A stretch of DNA of 64,000 bases from Entomohabitans teleogrylli (GTDB lineage Bacteria > Pseudomonadota > Gammaproteobacteria > Enterobacterales > Enterobacteriaceae): positions 1-64,000 of the forward strand of contig NZ_LLXO01000015.1 in the NCBI RefSeq assembly GCF_001484765.1. Reading direction: 5' to 3'. The notes beneath the pieces were generated by a model that saw only the letters and a program-made list of their open reading frames with translations, ran no database searches and was not told the origin of the DNA. Positions 17,625 through 27,087 of the stretch are shown here, piece by piece. Position 1 is the stretch's first letter. Each line of letters starts with the position of its first letter. Made by a program: the position numbers and the translations under genes.

Positions 17625-18758
17625 GTGAACGACGCTATCCCCCGCCCACGGGCGAAAACCCTCAAAGCGCTGACCCCGCTGCTGGAAATCCGTAATCTGA
17701 CTAAATCGTTCGACGGCCAGCACGCCGTGGATGACGTTAGTTTGACCATTTATAAAGGTGAAATTTTTGCGCTGCTCGGCGCTTCCGGCTGCGGCAAATC
17801 TACGTTGCTGCGCATGCTGGCCGGGTTTGAGCAGCCGACCGCCGGGCAGATCGTGCTCGACGGCGTGGATTTGGCCCATGTGCCGCCGTACCAGCGGCCG
17901 GTGAACATGATGTTTCAGTCTTACGCGCTGTTCCCGCACATGACGGTAGAACAGAATATCGCCTTTGGTCTGAAGCAGGATAAGTTGCCGAAAGCGGAAA
18001 TCGCCAGCCGGGTAGCAGAGATGCTCGCGCTGGTGCATATGCAGGAGTACGCGAAGCGTAAACCGCACCAGTTGTCCGGCGGCCAGCGTCAGCGCGTAGC
18101 CCTGGCGCGCAGCCTGGCTAAACGTCCGAAACTGCTGCTGCTTGATGAACCAATGGGGGCGCTGGATAAAAAACTGCGCGACCGGATGCAGCTTGAGGTG
18201 GTGGATATCCTGGAGCGGGTCGGCGCGACCTGCGTCATGGTTACCCACGACCAGGAAGAAGCCATGACCATGGCGGGGCGGATCGCCATCATGAACCGCG
18301 GTAAGTTTGTGCAGATTGGTGAGCCGGAAGAGATTTATGAGCACCCGACCACGCGCTACAGTGCTGAATTTATCGGCTCGGTCAACGTCTTTGAAGGGCT
18401 GCTCAAAGATCGCCAGGAGGACGGGCTGGTGATTGAAACCCCGGGGCTGGTGCATCCGCTGAAAGTCGATCCGGATGCCTCGGTGGTGGATGGCGTACCG
18501 GTGTACGTCGCGCTGCGTCCGGAAAAAGTGATGCTCTGCGAGACGCCGCCGGCGGACGGCTATAACTTCGCGGTGGGCGAAGTGGTGCATATCGCCTACC
18601 TGGGCGACCTTTCCATTTACCACATCCGTTTGCACAGCGGTCAGATGATTAGCGCCCAGTTGCAGAATGCGCATCGCTACCGTAAAGGCGCTCCCACCTG
18701 GGGAGATGAAGTGCGTCTGTGCTGGGAAGCGGATAGCTGCGTGGTCCTGACGGTGTAG
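17625..18758 (+). CDS. potG: Putrescine ABC transporter ATP-binding protein PotG
   Basis: ATPase subunit of the PotFGHI importer. The 377-residue product starts at GTG, with GGAGAG nine bases upstream, the E. coli length. Walker A is LLGASGCGKST near residue 50. The Q-loop (MMFQSYALFPH), the ABC signature LSGGQRQRVALARS, Walker B LLLLDEPMGALD and the switch HDQEEAM follow in order. The C-terminal quarter is the TOBE regulatory domain. potH begins 10 bases later. Confidence 0.96.
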   Translation: MNDAIPRPRAKTLKALTPLLEIRNLTKSFDGQHAVDDVSLTIYKGEIFALLGASGCGKSTLLRMLAGFEQPTAGQIVLDGVDLAHVPPYQRPVNMMFQSYALFPHMTVEQNIAFGLKQDKLPKAEIASRVAEMLALVHMQEYAKRKPHQLSGGQRQRVALARSLAKRPKLLLLDEPMGALDKKLRDRMQLEVVDILERVGATCVMVTHDQEEAMTMAGRIAIMNRGKFVQIGEPEEIYEHPTTRYSAEFIGSVNVFEGLLKDRQEDGLVIETPGLVHPLKVDPDASVVDGVPVYVALRPEKVMLCETPPADGYNFAVGEVVHIAYLGDLSIYHIRLHSGQMISAQLQNAHRYRKGAPTWGDEVRLCWEADSCVVLTV

Positions 18759-18768
18759 GGGGAAAGAG

Positions 18769-19722
18769 ATGAGCGTTTTATCTGAACGACCGCCGGGCAC
18801 TGCGGCGGCGCAACGCCCCGGCTGGCTGGCGCGGATATGGGTGGCTCACGGGCGCAAGCTGGTGATTGCCCTGCCGTACCTGTGGTTGATTCTGTTGTTT
18901 ATGGTGCCGTTTCTGATTGTCTTCAAAATCAGCCTGGCTGAAATAGCCCGCGCCATCCCGCCTTATACCGACCTTCTGGCCTGGGCGGACGGGCAGCTTT
19001 CCATCACCCTGAACTTTGGTAATTTCCTGCAACTGACCGACGATCCGCTATATGTGGAGGCTTATCTACAATCGCTGGAGGTGGCGGCTATTTCGACCCT
19101 GTGCTGTCTGCTGCTCGGCTACCCGCTGGCCTGGGCGGTGGCCCACAGTCACTCGTCGACCCGCAATATTTTGCTGTTGCTGGTGATTCTGCCGTCATGG
19201 ACCTCGTTCCTGATCCGGGTTTATGCGTGGATGGGGATCCTGAAAGAAAACGGCGTGCTGAATAACGTACTGCTGTGGCTGGGGGTTATCGATCAGCCGC
19301 TGGCTATTCTGCACACCAATCTGGCGGTGTACATCGGCATCGTGTATGCCTATCTGCCGTTTATGGTGCTGCCTGTCTATACCGCGCTGACGCGTATTGA
19401 TTACTCGCTGGTGGAAGCGGCGCTGGATCTCGGCGCCCGGCCGCTGAAGACCTTCTTTACCATTATTGTCCCGCTGACCAAAGGCGGCATTATCGCCGGG
19501 TCGATGCTGGTATTTATTCCGGCGGTCGGCGAGTTTGTGATTCCGGAACTGCTTGGCGGGCCGGACAGCATCATGATTGGCCGGGTACTGTGGCAGGAAT
19601 TCTTCAATAACCGCGACTGGCCGGTGGCCTCGACGGTGGCGATTGTTATGTTGTTGCTGTTGATTGTGCCGATCATGTGGTTCCACAAGCATCAGAACAA
19701 AGCGGCGGAGGGACATGTATGA
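18769..19722 (+). CDS. potH: Putrescine ABC transporter permease PotH
   Basis: First membrane subunit of the PotFGHI importer. The 317-residue product has an N-terminal cytoplasmic stretch of about 30 residues and six hydrophobic segments. The permease EAA loop reads EAALDLGARPLKTFFTIIVP, which contacts PotG. The stop codon overlaps the potI start (ATGA), indicating translational coupling. Confidence 0.95.
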   Translation: MSVLSERPPGTAAAQRPGWLARIWVAHGRKLVIALPYLWLILLFMVPFLIVFKISLAEIARAIPPYTDLLAWADGQLSITLNFGNFLQLTDDPLYVEAYLQSLEVAAISTLCCLLLGYPLAWAVAHSHSSTRNILLLLVILPSWTSFLIRVYAWMGILKENGVLNNVLLWLGVIDQPLAILHTNLAVYIGIVYAYLPFMVLPVYTALTRIDYSLVEAALDLGARPLKTFFTIIVPLTKGGIIAGSMLVFIPAVGEFVIPELLGGPDSIMIGRVLWQEFFNNRDWPVASTVAIVMLLLLIVPIMWFHKHQNKAAEGHV

Positions 19723-20564
19723 ATAATTTACCGGTCGTGCGCTCGCCGTGGCGCAGGGTGATTTTGCTGATCGGATTCACGTTTCTCTATGCGCCGATGC
19801 TGATGCTGGTGATTTACTCGTTCAACAGCTCCCGGCTGGTAACGGTGTGGGCCGGCTGGTCTACCCGTTGGTACGGCGAGCTGTTCCGGGATTCGGCGAT
19901 GATGAGCGCTGTGGGGTTGAGTCTGACCATCGCCGCCTGCGCCGCGACGGCGGCGGTGATCCTCGGCACGCTTGCCGCGGTGGTGATGGTGCGCTTTGGC
20001 CGCTTTCGCGGCGCCAACGGTTTCGCTTTTATGCTGACCGCGCCGCTGGTTATGCCGGACGTGATAACCGGTTTGTCGCTGCTGCTGCTGTTTGTCGCCC
20101 TCGGGCAGGCCATTGGCTGGCCCAGCGAGCGGGGAATGCTCACTATCTGGCTGGCCCATGTCACTTTCTGTACCGCCTATGTGGCGGTGGTGATCAGCGC
20201 TCGCCTGCGCGAACTGGATCGTTCGATTGAAGAGGCGGCGATGGATCTGGGCGCCACGCCGCTGAAAGTGTTCTTCGTCATTACGCTGCCGATGATCTCT
20301 CCGGCGGTACTTTCCGGTTGGCTGCTGGCGTTTACACTGTCGCTGGATGACCTGGTGATCGCCAGTTTTGTCTCCGGGCCGGGGGCCACCACACTGCCGA
20401 TGCTGGTGTTCTCCAGCGTGCGCATGGGGGTTAATCCGGAAATCAACGCCCTGGCGTCGATCATCCTTGGCGTGGTGGGTATCATCGGTTTGATTGCCTG
20501 GTATCTGATGGCGCGTACAGAAAAACAGCGGTTGCGAGATATTCAACGCGCCAGACGTGGTTGA
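19719..20564 (+). CDS. potI: Putrescine ABC transporter permease PotI
   Basis: Second membrane subunit of the PotFGHI importer. From MNNLPVVRSPW the product is 281 residues, as in E. coli. The ATG overlaps the potH stop by four bases, which decides the start over an upstream in-frame codon. Six hydrophobic segments are present and the EAA loop reads EEAAMDLGATPLKVFFVITL. A GC-rich hairpin (GGCGCCG / CGGCGCC, 20603-20625) without a T-run lies between this gene and ybjO. Confidence 0.95.
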   Translation: MNNLPVVRSPWRRVILLIGFTFLYAPMLMLVIYSFNSSRLVTVWAGWSTRWYGELFRDSAMMSAVGLSLTIAACAATAAVILGTLAAVVMVRFGRFRGANGFAFMLTAPLVMPDVITGLSLLLLFVALGQAIGWPSERGMLTIWLAHVTFCTAYVAVVISARLRELDRSIEEAAMDLGATPLKVFFVITLPMISPAVLSGWLLAFTLSLDDLVIASFVSGPGATTLPMLVFSSVRMGVNPEINALASIILGVVGIIGLIAWYLMARTEKQRLRDIQRARRG

Positions 20565-20644
20565 ATGACGCAATAAAGCATAAAATTGGGCAGAGATTAC
20601 CCGGCGCCGTATGAGTGGCGGCGCCGCTTCGTAAGGAATACGAG

Positions 20645-21121
20645 GTGCTGGATATTATCCGTAAACGTTCTGCTTCTCATGCCCGACTGAACACGCCAAC
20701 GCTGGTGACGATAGCGGCGATTGCTATCGTTACGGTTCGCTGCGTGGATTTGCTGATGCTGTTTAACACGCTGGGGCCGTCGGGGATCCTCGATTTCATT
20801 CAGCGCAGTATCCAGACCTGGGCGCTGACGCTGATTTTCTTCGCCAGTCTGGTGATGCTGTGCGTCGAAGTACGCTGCGCTTTTGTGATTGTGCGCGGGC
20901 GTAACTGGGGGCGCTGGGTCTTTTTGCTCACCCAGGTCATTTCCGGCGTTTATCTGTGGCTGGCATCGCTGGGCTGGGGCTATCCCGAGCTGTTCAGTAT
21001 TGCCGGTGAAACCAGTCAGGAAATTCTGCATTCGCTGATGGTCCAGAAATTGCCGGATCTGCTGATTTTATTTTTACTTTTTGTTCCCGCCTCCAGCCGG
21101 CGCTTTTTTCGGCTGCAGTAA
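20645..21121 (+). CDS. ybjO: Inner-membrane protein YbjO
   Basis: Integral membrane protein of unknown function with about four hydrophobic segments; 158 residues from the chosen start (E. coli 162). The GTG at 20645 is seven bases after AAGGA (20633-20637), better placed than the upstream in-frame GTG at 20615, which lies inside the hairpin. Conserved parts are SASHARLNTP near the N-terminus, LGWGYPELFSI, and the ending LLFVPASSRRFFRLQ. It is followed closely by rlmC. Confidence 0.87.
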   Translation: MLDIIRKRSASHARLNTPTLVTIAAIAIVTVRCVDLLMLFNTLGPSGILDFIQRSIQTWALTLIFFASLVMLCVEVRCAFVIVRGRNWGRWVFLLTQVISGVYLWLASLGWGYPELFSIAGETSQEILHSLMVQKLPDLLILFLLFVPASSRRFFRLQ

Positions 21122-21169
21122 ACGCGCAGAGTGGTACAATCTGCCGCCTTCATCTTTCAGGGTTTTGTT

Positions 21170-22297
21170 ATGCAATGCGCGCTCTATGACGCTGACCGCT
21201 GTCGCTCCTGCCAGTGGATTGAACTGTCTGTTGATCAACAGATAGCGAAAAAAATGGCCGATTTACGCCAGCTACTGGCGGATTCGCCGCCTGAATGCTG
21301 GCTGCCGCCGGTGAGCGGGCCGGAGCGTGGGTTTCGCAATAAAGCCAAAATGGTGGTCAGCGGCAGCGTGGAACGACCGCTGCTCGGCATGTTGAAGCGC
21401 GATGGCAGCGCCGAGGATTTAACCGACTGCCCGCTGTATCCGCCTTCGTTTCTGCCGGTGTTTACGGTGCTGAAAGCGTTTATTCCCCGCGCCGGTCTGA
21501 CGCCGTACAACGTAGCGCGCCGGCGCGGCGAACTGAAATATTTGCTGCTGACCGAGAGCCGCTACGATGGCGCAATGATGTTGCGCTTTGTCCTGCAGTC
21601 GACCAGCAAACTGGAACAGTTGCGCACGGCGCTGCCGTGGTTGCAGGCGCAACTGCCGCAACTGAAGGTGATCTCGGTAAATATTCAGCCAGTACATATG
21701 GCCATCATGGAAGGGCCGCAGGAGATTTGGCTCACGGAGCAGAGCGCGCTGGCGGAGCGGTTTAACGATGTGCCGCTGTGGATTCGTCCGCAAAGCTTTT
21801 TCCAGACCAACCCCGCGGTAGCGAGCGCGCTGTACGCCGCCGCCCGCGATTGGGTACGTGAATTGCCGGTCACTCATATGTGGGATCTGTTCTGCGGCGT
21901 GGGCGGGTTTGGACTGCACTGCGCCACCCCGGAAATGCAATTAACCGGTATTGAGATAGCTCCGGAGGCGATTGCCTGCGCCCGCCAGTCGGCCCGGGAA
22001 CTGGGACTGACCCGGCTGGCGTTTCAGGCGCTGGATTCCACGCAATTCGCCACCGGGCAACAGCAGGTGCCGGAGCTGGTGCTGGTCAATCCGCCGCGGC
22101 GCGGTATTGGCCAGGCGCTGTGCGAATATCTGAACGCGATGGCGCCGCAGTATATTATTTATTCCAGCTGTAACGCCCGGACAATGGCCCAGGATATCGC
22201 GCTGTTGACTGGCTATCGGCTGGTGCGGGCGCAGCTTTTCGATATGTTCCCGCATACCGCGCACTATGAAGTGCTGAGCCTGTTACAGCGTAATTAA
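21170..22297 (+). CDS. rlmC: 23S rRNA (uracil-747-C5)-methyltransferase RlmC
   Basis: SAM-dependent iron-sulfur methyltransferase that makes m5U747 in 23S rRNA. From [11 protein letters not shown] the product is 375 residues, as in E. coli. Cys3, Cys11 and Cys14 plus the Cys in LTDCPLYP form the cluster ligands. SAM motif [26 protein letters not shown] and the catalytic-Cys motif YSSCNA follow in order. A TACAAT (21135-21140) close upstream may be its own -10. It converges with artJ on a shared terminator. Confidence 0.95.
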   Translation: MQCALYDADRCRSCQWIELSVDQQIAKKMADLRQLLADSPPECWLPPVSGPERGFRNKAKMVVSGSVERPLLGMLKRDGSAEDLTDCPLYPPSFLPVFTVLKAFIPRAGLTPYNVARRRGELKYLLLTESRYDGAMMLRFVLQSTSKLEQLRTALPWLQAQLPQLKVISVNIQPVHMAIMEGPQEIWLTEQSALAERFNDVPLWIRPQSFFQTNPAVASALYAAARDWVRELPVTHMWDLFCGVGGFGLHCATPEMQLTGIEIAPEAIACARQSARELGLTRLAFQALDSTQFATGQQQVPELVLVNPPRRGIGQALCEYLNAMAPQYIIYSSCNARTMAQDIALLTGYRLVRAQLFDMFPHTAHYEVLSLLQRN

Positions 22298-22312
22298 TTG
22301 ATCGGTACACGG

Positions 22313-22345
22313 AACAGAAAAGAGACCGCAGACGGTCTCTTATTC
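22313..22345. terminator. Shared terminator between rlmC and artJ
   Basis: AGAGACCG (22321-22328), a four-base loop and CGGTCTCT (22333-22340) form a perfect stem. The minus strand continues TTTTCTGT, ending artJ; the plus strand continues TATTCT, a weaker tract for rlmC. Confidence 0.8.
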
Positions 22346-22365
22346 TGACCGGGTTAACGGGGAAA

Positions 22366-23097
22366 TTACTCCGGGAACCACTTATCACTGATTTTCTGGT
22401 AAGTACCGTCGGCTTTGATCGCCGCCAGCGCGTCATTAAGCTTTTTCAGCAGGGGCTGGTTATCCTGACGTACCGCAATACCCAGACCGGTGCCAAAGTA
22501 TTCCGGGTCGGTGACCTTCGGGGTTGCCGCGCCCAGTTGGGGATTGGTCTTCAGCCACTCGTTCACCACCGCCGTATCGCCGAACACGCCGTCAATACGC
22601 CCGTTTTTCAGGTCGATAAACGCATTCTGGTAACTGTCATAAGAGACGGTTTTCACTTCCGGGTGCTTATCCTGCAGGTATTTCTGGTGCGTGGTACCGT
22701 TTTCCATGCCGATACGCTTGCCTTTCAGATCCTCAAATGACTTGTAGGTCTCTTTTTTGGCAATCACCAGCGCCGAGTTAGCGTAGTAGGGATCGGTAAA
22801 CGCCACCTGCTTACTGCGCTCCGGGGTAATGTCCATACCGGAAATCACTGCATCATATTTGCGGAATTTGAGGGTTGGGATCAGGCTATCGAAAGCCTGG
22901 TTGGTGAAAGTACATTCCGCCTGCATCTGTTTGCATAACGCTTTCGCCAGATCGATATCAAACCCGACAATCTGGTTGCTGGCATCCAGTGATTCAAACG
23001 GCGGGTAGGTTGCGGAGGAACCAAAGCTGATTTTGTCGGCGGCATTAGCGCTGAATGCGCCGGCGGCGAGCAGCGCGGCCAAAAGTAATTTCTTCAT
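22366..23097 (-). CDS. artJ: Arginine-binding periplasmic protein ArtJ
   Basis: High-affinity L-arginine receptor for the ArtPMQ importer. From MKKLLLAALLAAG the product is 243 residues, the E. coli length, with a 19-residue signal peptide ending ANA. GGGAG lies upstream of the ATG. Family-3 solute-binding motifs include YPPFESLDASNQIVGFDIDL, SGMDITPERSKQV and NGRIDGVFGDTAVV. It is a separate unit, with its own terminator below, artM's terminator above, and an ArgR box in its promoter. Confidence 0.94.
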   Translation of the reverse strand: MKKLLLAALLAAGAFSANAADKISFGSSATYPPFESLDASNQIVGFDIDLAKALCKQMQAECTFTNQAFDSLIPTLKFRKYDAVISGMDITPERSKQVAFTDPYYANSALVIAKKETYKSFEDLKGKRIGMENGTTHQKYLQDKHPEVKTVSYDSYQNAFIDLKNGRIDGVFGDTAVVNEWLKTNPQLGAATPKVTDPEYFGTGLGIAVRQDNQPLLKKLNDALAAIKADGTYQKISDKWFPE

Positions 23098-23168
23098 TAT
23101 CAAACTCCCGTCTGTCAATTTTTTGTGCTGATTAGCCGCATCCCGGCGTGGTTAACACCATGCCTTAA

Positions 23169-23207
23169 AATGAATTTATATTCAATATATCGGTATATTT
23201 ATTTTAT
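23169..23207. promoter_or_regulatory. ArgR box pair upstream of artJ
   Basis: TGAATTTATATTCA (23171-23184) fits the ArgR consensus TGAATwwwwATTCA at every fixed position. A second, weaker box (23190-23207; 3/5 and 3/5 in the two half-sites) follows at the three-base spacing usual for ArgR box pairs. It lies 72 bases before the artJ start. ArgR repression of artJ is established in E. coli. Confidence 0.85.
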
Positions 23208-23213
23208 TTTGGC

Positions 23214-23244
23214 AATAAAAAAAGCGCACCGTGGCGCGCCTTTT
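23214..23244 (-). terminator. Rho-independent terminator of artPIQM
   Basis: On the minus strand AAGGCGC and GCGCTTT pair around an eight-base loop (one G-T wobble) and are followed by a run of T. It lies just after the artM stop and separates the operon from artJ. Confidence 0.75.
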
Positions 23245-23258
23245 TACATCGTCAAATC

Positions 23259-23927
23259 TCAGTTACGGCGTTCGAAAACCAGCGCCCGACGCTCAAGCAG
23301 GCGCATCAGCAGCGTCAGTAAACCATTGACGATAAGGTAAATAATCCCGGCGGCGCCGAAAGCCATCACGTCATAGGTGCGGCCATACAACAACTGGCTG
23401 TAGCCCATCACTTCCATCAGGGTGATGGTATAAGCCAGTGAGGTGCTTTTGAATACCAGTACCACTTCGTTGGAGTAAGACGACAGGGCGCGCTTAAATG
23501 CATACGGCAACATAATCGCCAGAGTGTCTTTGCGGCTCATTCCCAACGCGCTGCACGATTGCCACTGCCCGGCCGGAATGGCGCGCATGGCGCCATAGAA
23601 CAGTTGAGTAGTATATGCGGCGCTGTTCAGGGACAGTGCAATCAGCGCGCACAGCCACGGCTCAGACAGCAGGTGCCAGATCGCCGGGTAATGCTGCAGC
23701 GACGGGAACTGCCCGGGCCCGTAGTAGATCAGGAAGATCTGCACCAGCAGCGGGGTACCGGTAAACAGTGTGATATATCCACGCACCAGAAGATTCAGCA
23801 CCGGTGTTTTCAGCGTCAGGACGATGGTGAACAACACCGCCAGCACCAGCGCGACGGCGATGGAGGCGGCGGTCAGCGTCAGACTGGTATGCAGGCCTTT
23901 GAGCAGCTCCGGTAAGTAATCGAGCAT
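23259..23927 (-). CDS. artM: Arginine ABC transporter permease ArtM
   Basis: Inner-membrane subunit of the ArtPMQ arginine importer. The 222-residue product (E. coli length) has five hydrophobic segments and the polar amino acid permease loop GAMRAIPAGQWQSCSALGMS, followed by LPYAFKRALSSYSNE. Its ATG overlaps the artQ stop by one base, so translation is coupled. It is the last gene of artPIQM. Confidence 0.95.
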   Translation of the reverse strand: MLDYLPELLKGLHTSLTLTAASIAVALVLAVLFTIVLTLKTPVLNLLVRGYITLFTGTPLLVQIFLIYYGPGQFPSLQHYPAIWHLLSEPWLCALIALSLNSAAYTTQLFYGAMRAIPAGQWQSCSALGMSRKDTLAIMLPYAFKRALSSYSNEVVLVFKSTSLAYTITLMEVMGYSQLLYGRTYDVMAFGAAGIIYLIVNGLLTLLMRLLERRALVFERRN

Positions 23928-24643
23928 CAGTCGGCACTCCTTTCAAAACGCGTAGCGCGCAAATCAATACGCTTCAGGATGTACTGACTGATGAGGGTAA
24001 TCACCAGATAGATAGCCGCTGCCACGATATACCAGGTAAAAGGCTCCTGGGTTCGGGTAGCGATACTCTTGGTCTGCAACATCAGATCGTTAACGCTGAT
24101 CAGCGACACCAGCGCGGTATCCTTAAGCAGTACCAGCCACTGGTTACCCAGGCCTGGCAGGGCATGGCGCCACATCTGCGGCATTACCAGCCGGAAAAAA
24201 ATCGCGCTTTTTGACAGTCCCAGCGCCTGGCCGGACTCCCACTGGCCGACCGGTACCGCTTTCAGGGCGCCGCGCAGGGTCTGTGAGGCGTAAGCGGCGT
24301 ACAGCAGCGACAGTGCAATCACCCCGCACATAAACGGGCTAACGTCGAAATTTTCGATTGGAATCTGTACCGGGATCTCGACGATGCCGAGGTTAAGGGT
24401 AAAGCCGTCCGAAAGCGTCAGCAGCAACTGCGAGGCGCCGAAATAGATAAACAGGACGACAAGGATCTCCGGCAGGCCGCGCAGCAGCGTCACAATCACC
24501 GAGGCCAGCCAGGCGACCGGTTTCCACTTCGCGGATTCCCAGACGGCGAACAGCATCGCCAGCACCAGGCCGATGATCAACGAGCAAACGGCAAGGCCGA
24601 CGGTCATCCCGGCGGCGCTTGCTAAAGGAAAAAATTCGTTCAT
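23927..24643 (-). CDS. artQ: Arginine ABC transporter permease ArtQ
   Basis: Partner permease of ArtM, 238 residues (E. coli 238). Hydrophobic segments flank the loop [20 protein letters not shown]. The sequence [17 protein letters not shown], typical of the HisMQ family, lies near residue 53. It begins eight bases after artI ends and overlaps artM by one base. Confidence 0.95.
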   Translation of the reverse strand: MNEFFPLASAAGMTVGLAVCSLIIGLVLAMLFAVWESAKWKPVAWLASVIVTLLRGLPEILVVLFIYFGASQLLLTLSDGFTLNLGIVEIPVQIPIENFDVSPFMCGVIALSLLYAAYASQTLRGALKAVPVGQWESGQALGLSKSAIFFRLVMPQMWRHALPGLGNQWLVLLKDTALVSLISVNDLMLQTKSIATRTQEPFTWYIVAAAIYLVITLISQYILKRIDLRATRFERSAD

Positions 24644-24651
24644 TCAGGAAA

Positions 24652-25383
24652 TTACTTCTGGAACCATTTATCGTAGATGGTCTGGTAGGTACCGTCTTGC
24701 TTAACCTTTTCCAGCGCGGCGTTGAATTTCTGCTGCAGCTCGGTGTTGCCCTGACGTACCGCAATACCCAGACCGGTGCCGAAATAGTCTTTATCGGTAA
24801 CTTTATCGCCCACGGCGCTCAGCGCCGGATTGGTTTTCAGCCATTCCGTTACCACCGCGGTGTCGCCGAATACGCCGTCAATACGTCCGTTTTGCAGATC
24901 CAGACGCGCATTCTGGTAGCTGTCATAAGGCACCATGGTGATTTCCGGATATTTATCGGTGATGAATTTCTGGTGCGTGGTGCCATTCTGTACGCCGACT
25001 TTTTTACCCTTTAACTGGTCAATGCTGGCGTATTTGTCTTTCTGGCTGACAAACAGCGCCGAGTTGTCATAGTAAGGCGTGGTGAACAGAACCTGCTTTT
25101 CACGCTCCGGAGTGATATCCATACCGGCCATAACGGCATCAAAACGGCGGAATTTCAGGCTCGGGATCAGGCTGTCGAAAGCCTGATTGGTAAAAGTACA
25201 GGTGGCATCGATCTCTTTACACAGGGCATTGGCCAGATCGACATCAAACCCCACGATATTATTACTGGCGTCGATAGACTCAAATGGCGGGTAGGACGCT
25301 TCAGTGGCGAAACGAATTGTTTGTGCGGCCGTGGCGGAAAGGCTCAGGCTGGCTAACAGCGCGGCAAGCAGTACTTTTTTCAT
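24652..25383 (-). CDS. artI: Arginine ABC transporter periplasmic binding protein ArtI
   Basis: Periplasmic amino-acid-binding paralogue of ArtJ encoded inside the transporter operon; its ligand is less certain than that of ArtJ. From MKKVLLAALLASLSL the product is 243 residues with a signal peptide ending ATA before AQT. It shares EASYPPFESIDASNNIVGF and MDITPEREKQV with ArtJ. GGGA lies ten bases upstream. Alternative starts two and seven codons upstream have no better signal. Confidence 0.93.
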   Translation of the reverse strand: MKKVLLAALLASLSLSATAAQTIRFATEASYPPFESIDASNNIVGFDVDLANALCKEIDATCTFTNQAFDSLIPSLKFRRFDAVMAGMDITPEREKQVLFTTPYYDNSALFVSQKDKYASIDQLKGKKVGVQNGTTHQKFITDKYPEITMVPYDSYQNARLDLQNGRIDGVFGDTAVVTEWLKTNPALSAVGDKVTDKDYFGTGLGIAVRQGNTELQQKFNAALEKVKQDGTYQTIYDKWFQK

Positions 25384-25403
25384 CGTCATATTCCCGATCA
25401 ACA

Positions 25404-26132
25404 TCAGTGAGATAAATAGAATTTAAACGCGTCGGTCTGCGGCTGGGCGAAACAGCTGGCATCTCCCTGCTCAACAATATGACCGTTTTCCATATACACC
25501 ACGCGGCTGGCTGTTTTACGCGCCACTTCAACCTCGTGGGTGACAATCACCTGGGTAATCCCGGTTTCCGCCAGTTCGTGAATGATACTCACAATCTGGG
25601 CGGTAATTTCCGGATCCAGCGCGGCGGTAGGTTCATCAAATAACAGCACCTGAGGCTCCATCATTAGCGCCCGGGCGATGGCCACGCGCTGTTGCTGGCC
25701 GCCGGAAAGATGCAGCGGATACCTTTGCGCATACGGGGTCAGACGCAGGCGTTCGAGCAGTTTTCCCGCCCGCTCCCGGGCCTGTTCTTTACTCAACCCC
25801 AGTACCCGGCACGGCGCTTCAATCAGGTTTTGCAGTACCGTGAGGTGCGGCCACAGATTGTATTGCTGGAACACCATGCCGACATTCTGGCGCAGTTCGC
25901 GGATGGCCTTATCGCCAGGCGCTTTGGTGAAGTCAAAGTGATTGCCTGCAATATTAAGCGTACCGGAACGCGGCATTTCCAGCAGATTGAGCACGCGCAG
26001 CAGAGAGCTCTTGCCTGCGCCGCTGGGACCCAGCAGCACCAGCGTTTCGCCCTGGGGGCAACTCAGTGTGATGTCGAACAGCGCCTGATGGGCGCCGTAA
26101 AAGCAGTTAATGCCGTTTAGTTGAATACTCAT
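25404..26132 (-). CDS. artP: Arginine ABC transporter ATP-binding protein ArtP
   Basis: ATPase of the arginine importer, first gene of artPIQM. The 242-residue product has Walker [12 protein letters not shown] near residue 35, Q-loop [11 protein letters not shown], signature [15 protein letters not shown], Walker [13 protein letters not shown] and switch VTHEVEVA. artI starts 20 bases downstream. An ArgR-like box lies 45 bases upstream of its start codon. Confidence 0.95.
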   Translation of the reverse strand: MSIQLNGINCFYGAHQALFDITLSCPQGETLVLLGPSGAGKSSLLRVLNLLEMPRSGTLNIAGNHFDFTKAPGDKAIRELRQNVGMVFQQYNLWPHLTVLQNLIEAPCRVLGLSKEQARERAGKLLERLRLTPYAQRYPLHLSGGQQQRVAIARALMMEPQVLLFDEPTAALDPEITAQIVSIIHELAETGITQVIVTHEVEVARKTASRVVYMENGHIVEQGDASCFAQPQTDAFKFYLSH

Positions 26133-26415
26133 GCGCAGCAGTTGAATAGCAATTGAGACCGCAAATAGTACCGTTGACAGAATAGTTATGCAATATTTGT
26201 GGGTTAAAACTTAAAAACTACTGACCACAGGCTTTAAAATTAGCACAAAATACCAGGGCAGGGGGGAGCTAAGAATAAAAGTCGGCATTCATAACAAATG
26301 CCAGACTATTTACGGGAGAAATTAGATACCGGCAAGCTGACTGTTATCACAGCTTGCCAGTTAACTTTATGAAGAACAGGCGCTTCGCAAGCGCGCTGGT
26401 CCTTGCGTCCATCCG
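26133..26415. other. artP-ybjP intergenic region with hairpins
   Basis: No gene is visible. The region holds the artP promoter area with an ArgR-like box and, toward ybjP, a perfect 9-bp hairpin (GGCAAGCTG 26331-26339, CAGCTTGCC 26350-26358) and a smaller GCGCTT/AAGCGC hairpin near 26384-26398. Neither has a T-run, so ybjP termination is not clearly intrinsic. Confidence 0.5.
26177..26194. promoter_or_regulatory. Candidate ArgR box upstream of artP
   Basis: AGAATAGTTATGCA (26179-26192) differs from TGAATwwwwATTCA at two fixed positions plus a G in the central spacer. It lies 45 bases upstream of artP. ArgR effects on artPIQM in E. coli are weaker than on artJ, which fits a single imperfect box. 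Confidence 0.5.
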
Positions 26416-26943
26416 TCAGCGGCGTTCCAGAGACTGGCGCAGGCTACCAGCGACACCCTGAGCGCCAGCGCCCAGATAGCGCACATCATCCACCGCCCAG
26501 CACTGGCCTTCGCGTACCATCAGCACTTCATCCTGCCAGGACTTTGAGCCTTTGTTGAGGTTGACGCGTAGCGGAATATTGCGTGCGTCCGTATTGGGGA
26601 TGGTGGAGGCGCTGGCGACATCGGCTTTATCCACGCCGCCGGTATAGCTGGCGAAAATATCGCTGGCGCGCGCGGCGTTTTGCGTTGCGCTGTCGCGGCC
26701 GGCGTCCTGCAGCACCTGCCACAGACTGTCGCTCAGCCAGGGGCGCAGGGCGCTGAAATCGGTAATCCCTTCGCCCGGATGAGCGATACGGTAGTCATAG
26801 AATTGCTGTGCCACGGCGTCCGGACCGCCTTCTGCACAGGGACCTGACCGGGAGCCAATATCCTTATAGGCCGGCGTGACCGTTGTACAGGCGCTTAACA
26901 GCAGTGAACAGGGAAGCAGTACAGCCAGAACTGAGCGACGCAT
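26416..26943 (-). CDS. ybjP: Lipoprotein YbjP
   Basis: Predicted outer-membrane lipoprotein of unknown function. From MRRSVLAVLLPC the product is 175 residues (E. coli 171), with AAGGAA upstream of the ATG. The lipobox LLSAC places the lipidated Cys at residue 19, followed by TTVTPAYKDIG. Other conserved parts are GPCAEGGPDAVAQQFYDYRI and GQCWAVDDVRYLG. The middle of the protein is more divergent from E. coli. It is divergent from ybjQ. Confidence 0.88.
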   Translation of the reverse strand: MRRSVLAVLLPCSLLLSACTTVTPAYKDIGSRSGPCAEGGPDAVAQQFYDYRIAHPGEGITDFSALRPWLSDSLWQVLQDAGRDSATQNAARASDIFASYTGGVDKADVASASTIPNTDARNIPLRVNLNKGSKSWQDEVLMVREGQCWAVDDVRYLGAGAQGVAGSLRQSLERR

Positions 26944-27087
26944 AGTGATTTCCTTATATGTTTGTCTCAGGATAGATAAAGGCGTGAGTTTAATTTTCAC
27001 AGTCTAAGCTTTAGCATAGCGTATCGCCACTGAATTGCGTGTCGGCCCCCGGGCTAACGCATTGATTGCCAATGAAAGGAGAAAAAT

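Noticed and set aside
17382-18800. 472-codon open frame antisense to potF-potG
   Set aside because: Low-complexity His/Arg/Gln-rich shadow of clearly conserved potG; no family resemblance.
20603-20625. GGCGCCG/CGGCGCC hairpin after potI as an intrinsic terminator
   Set aside because: No T-run follows; sequence continues straight into the ybjO ribosome binding site.
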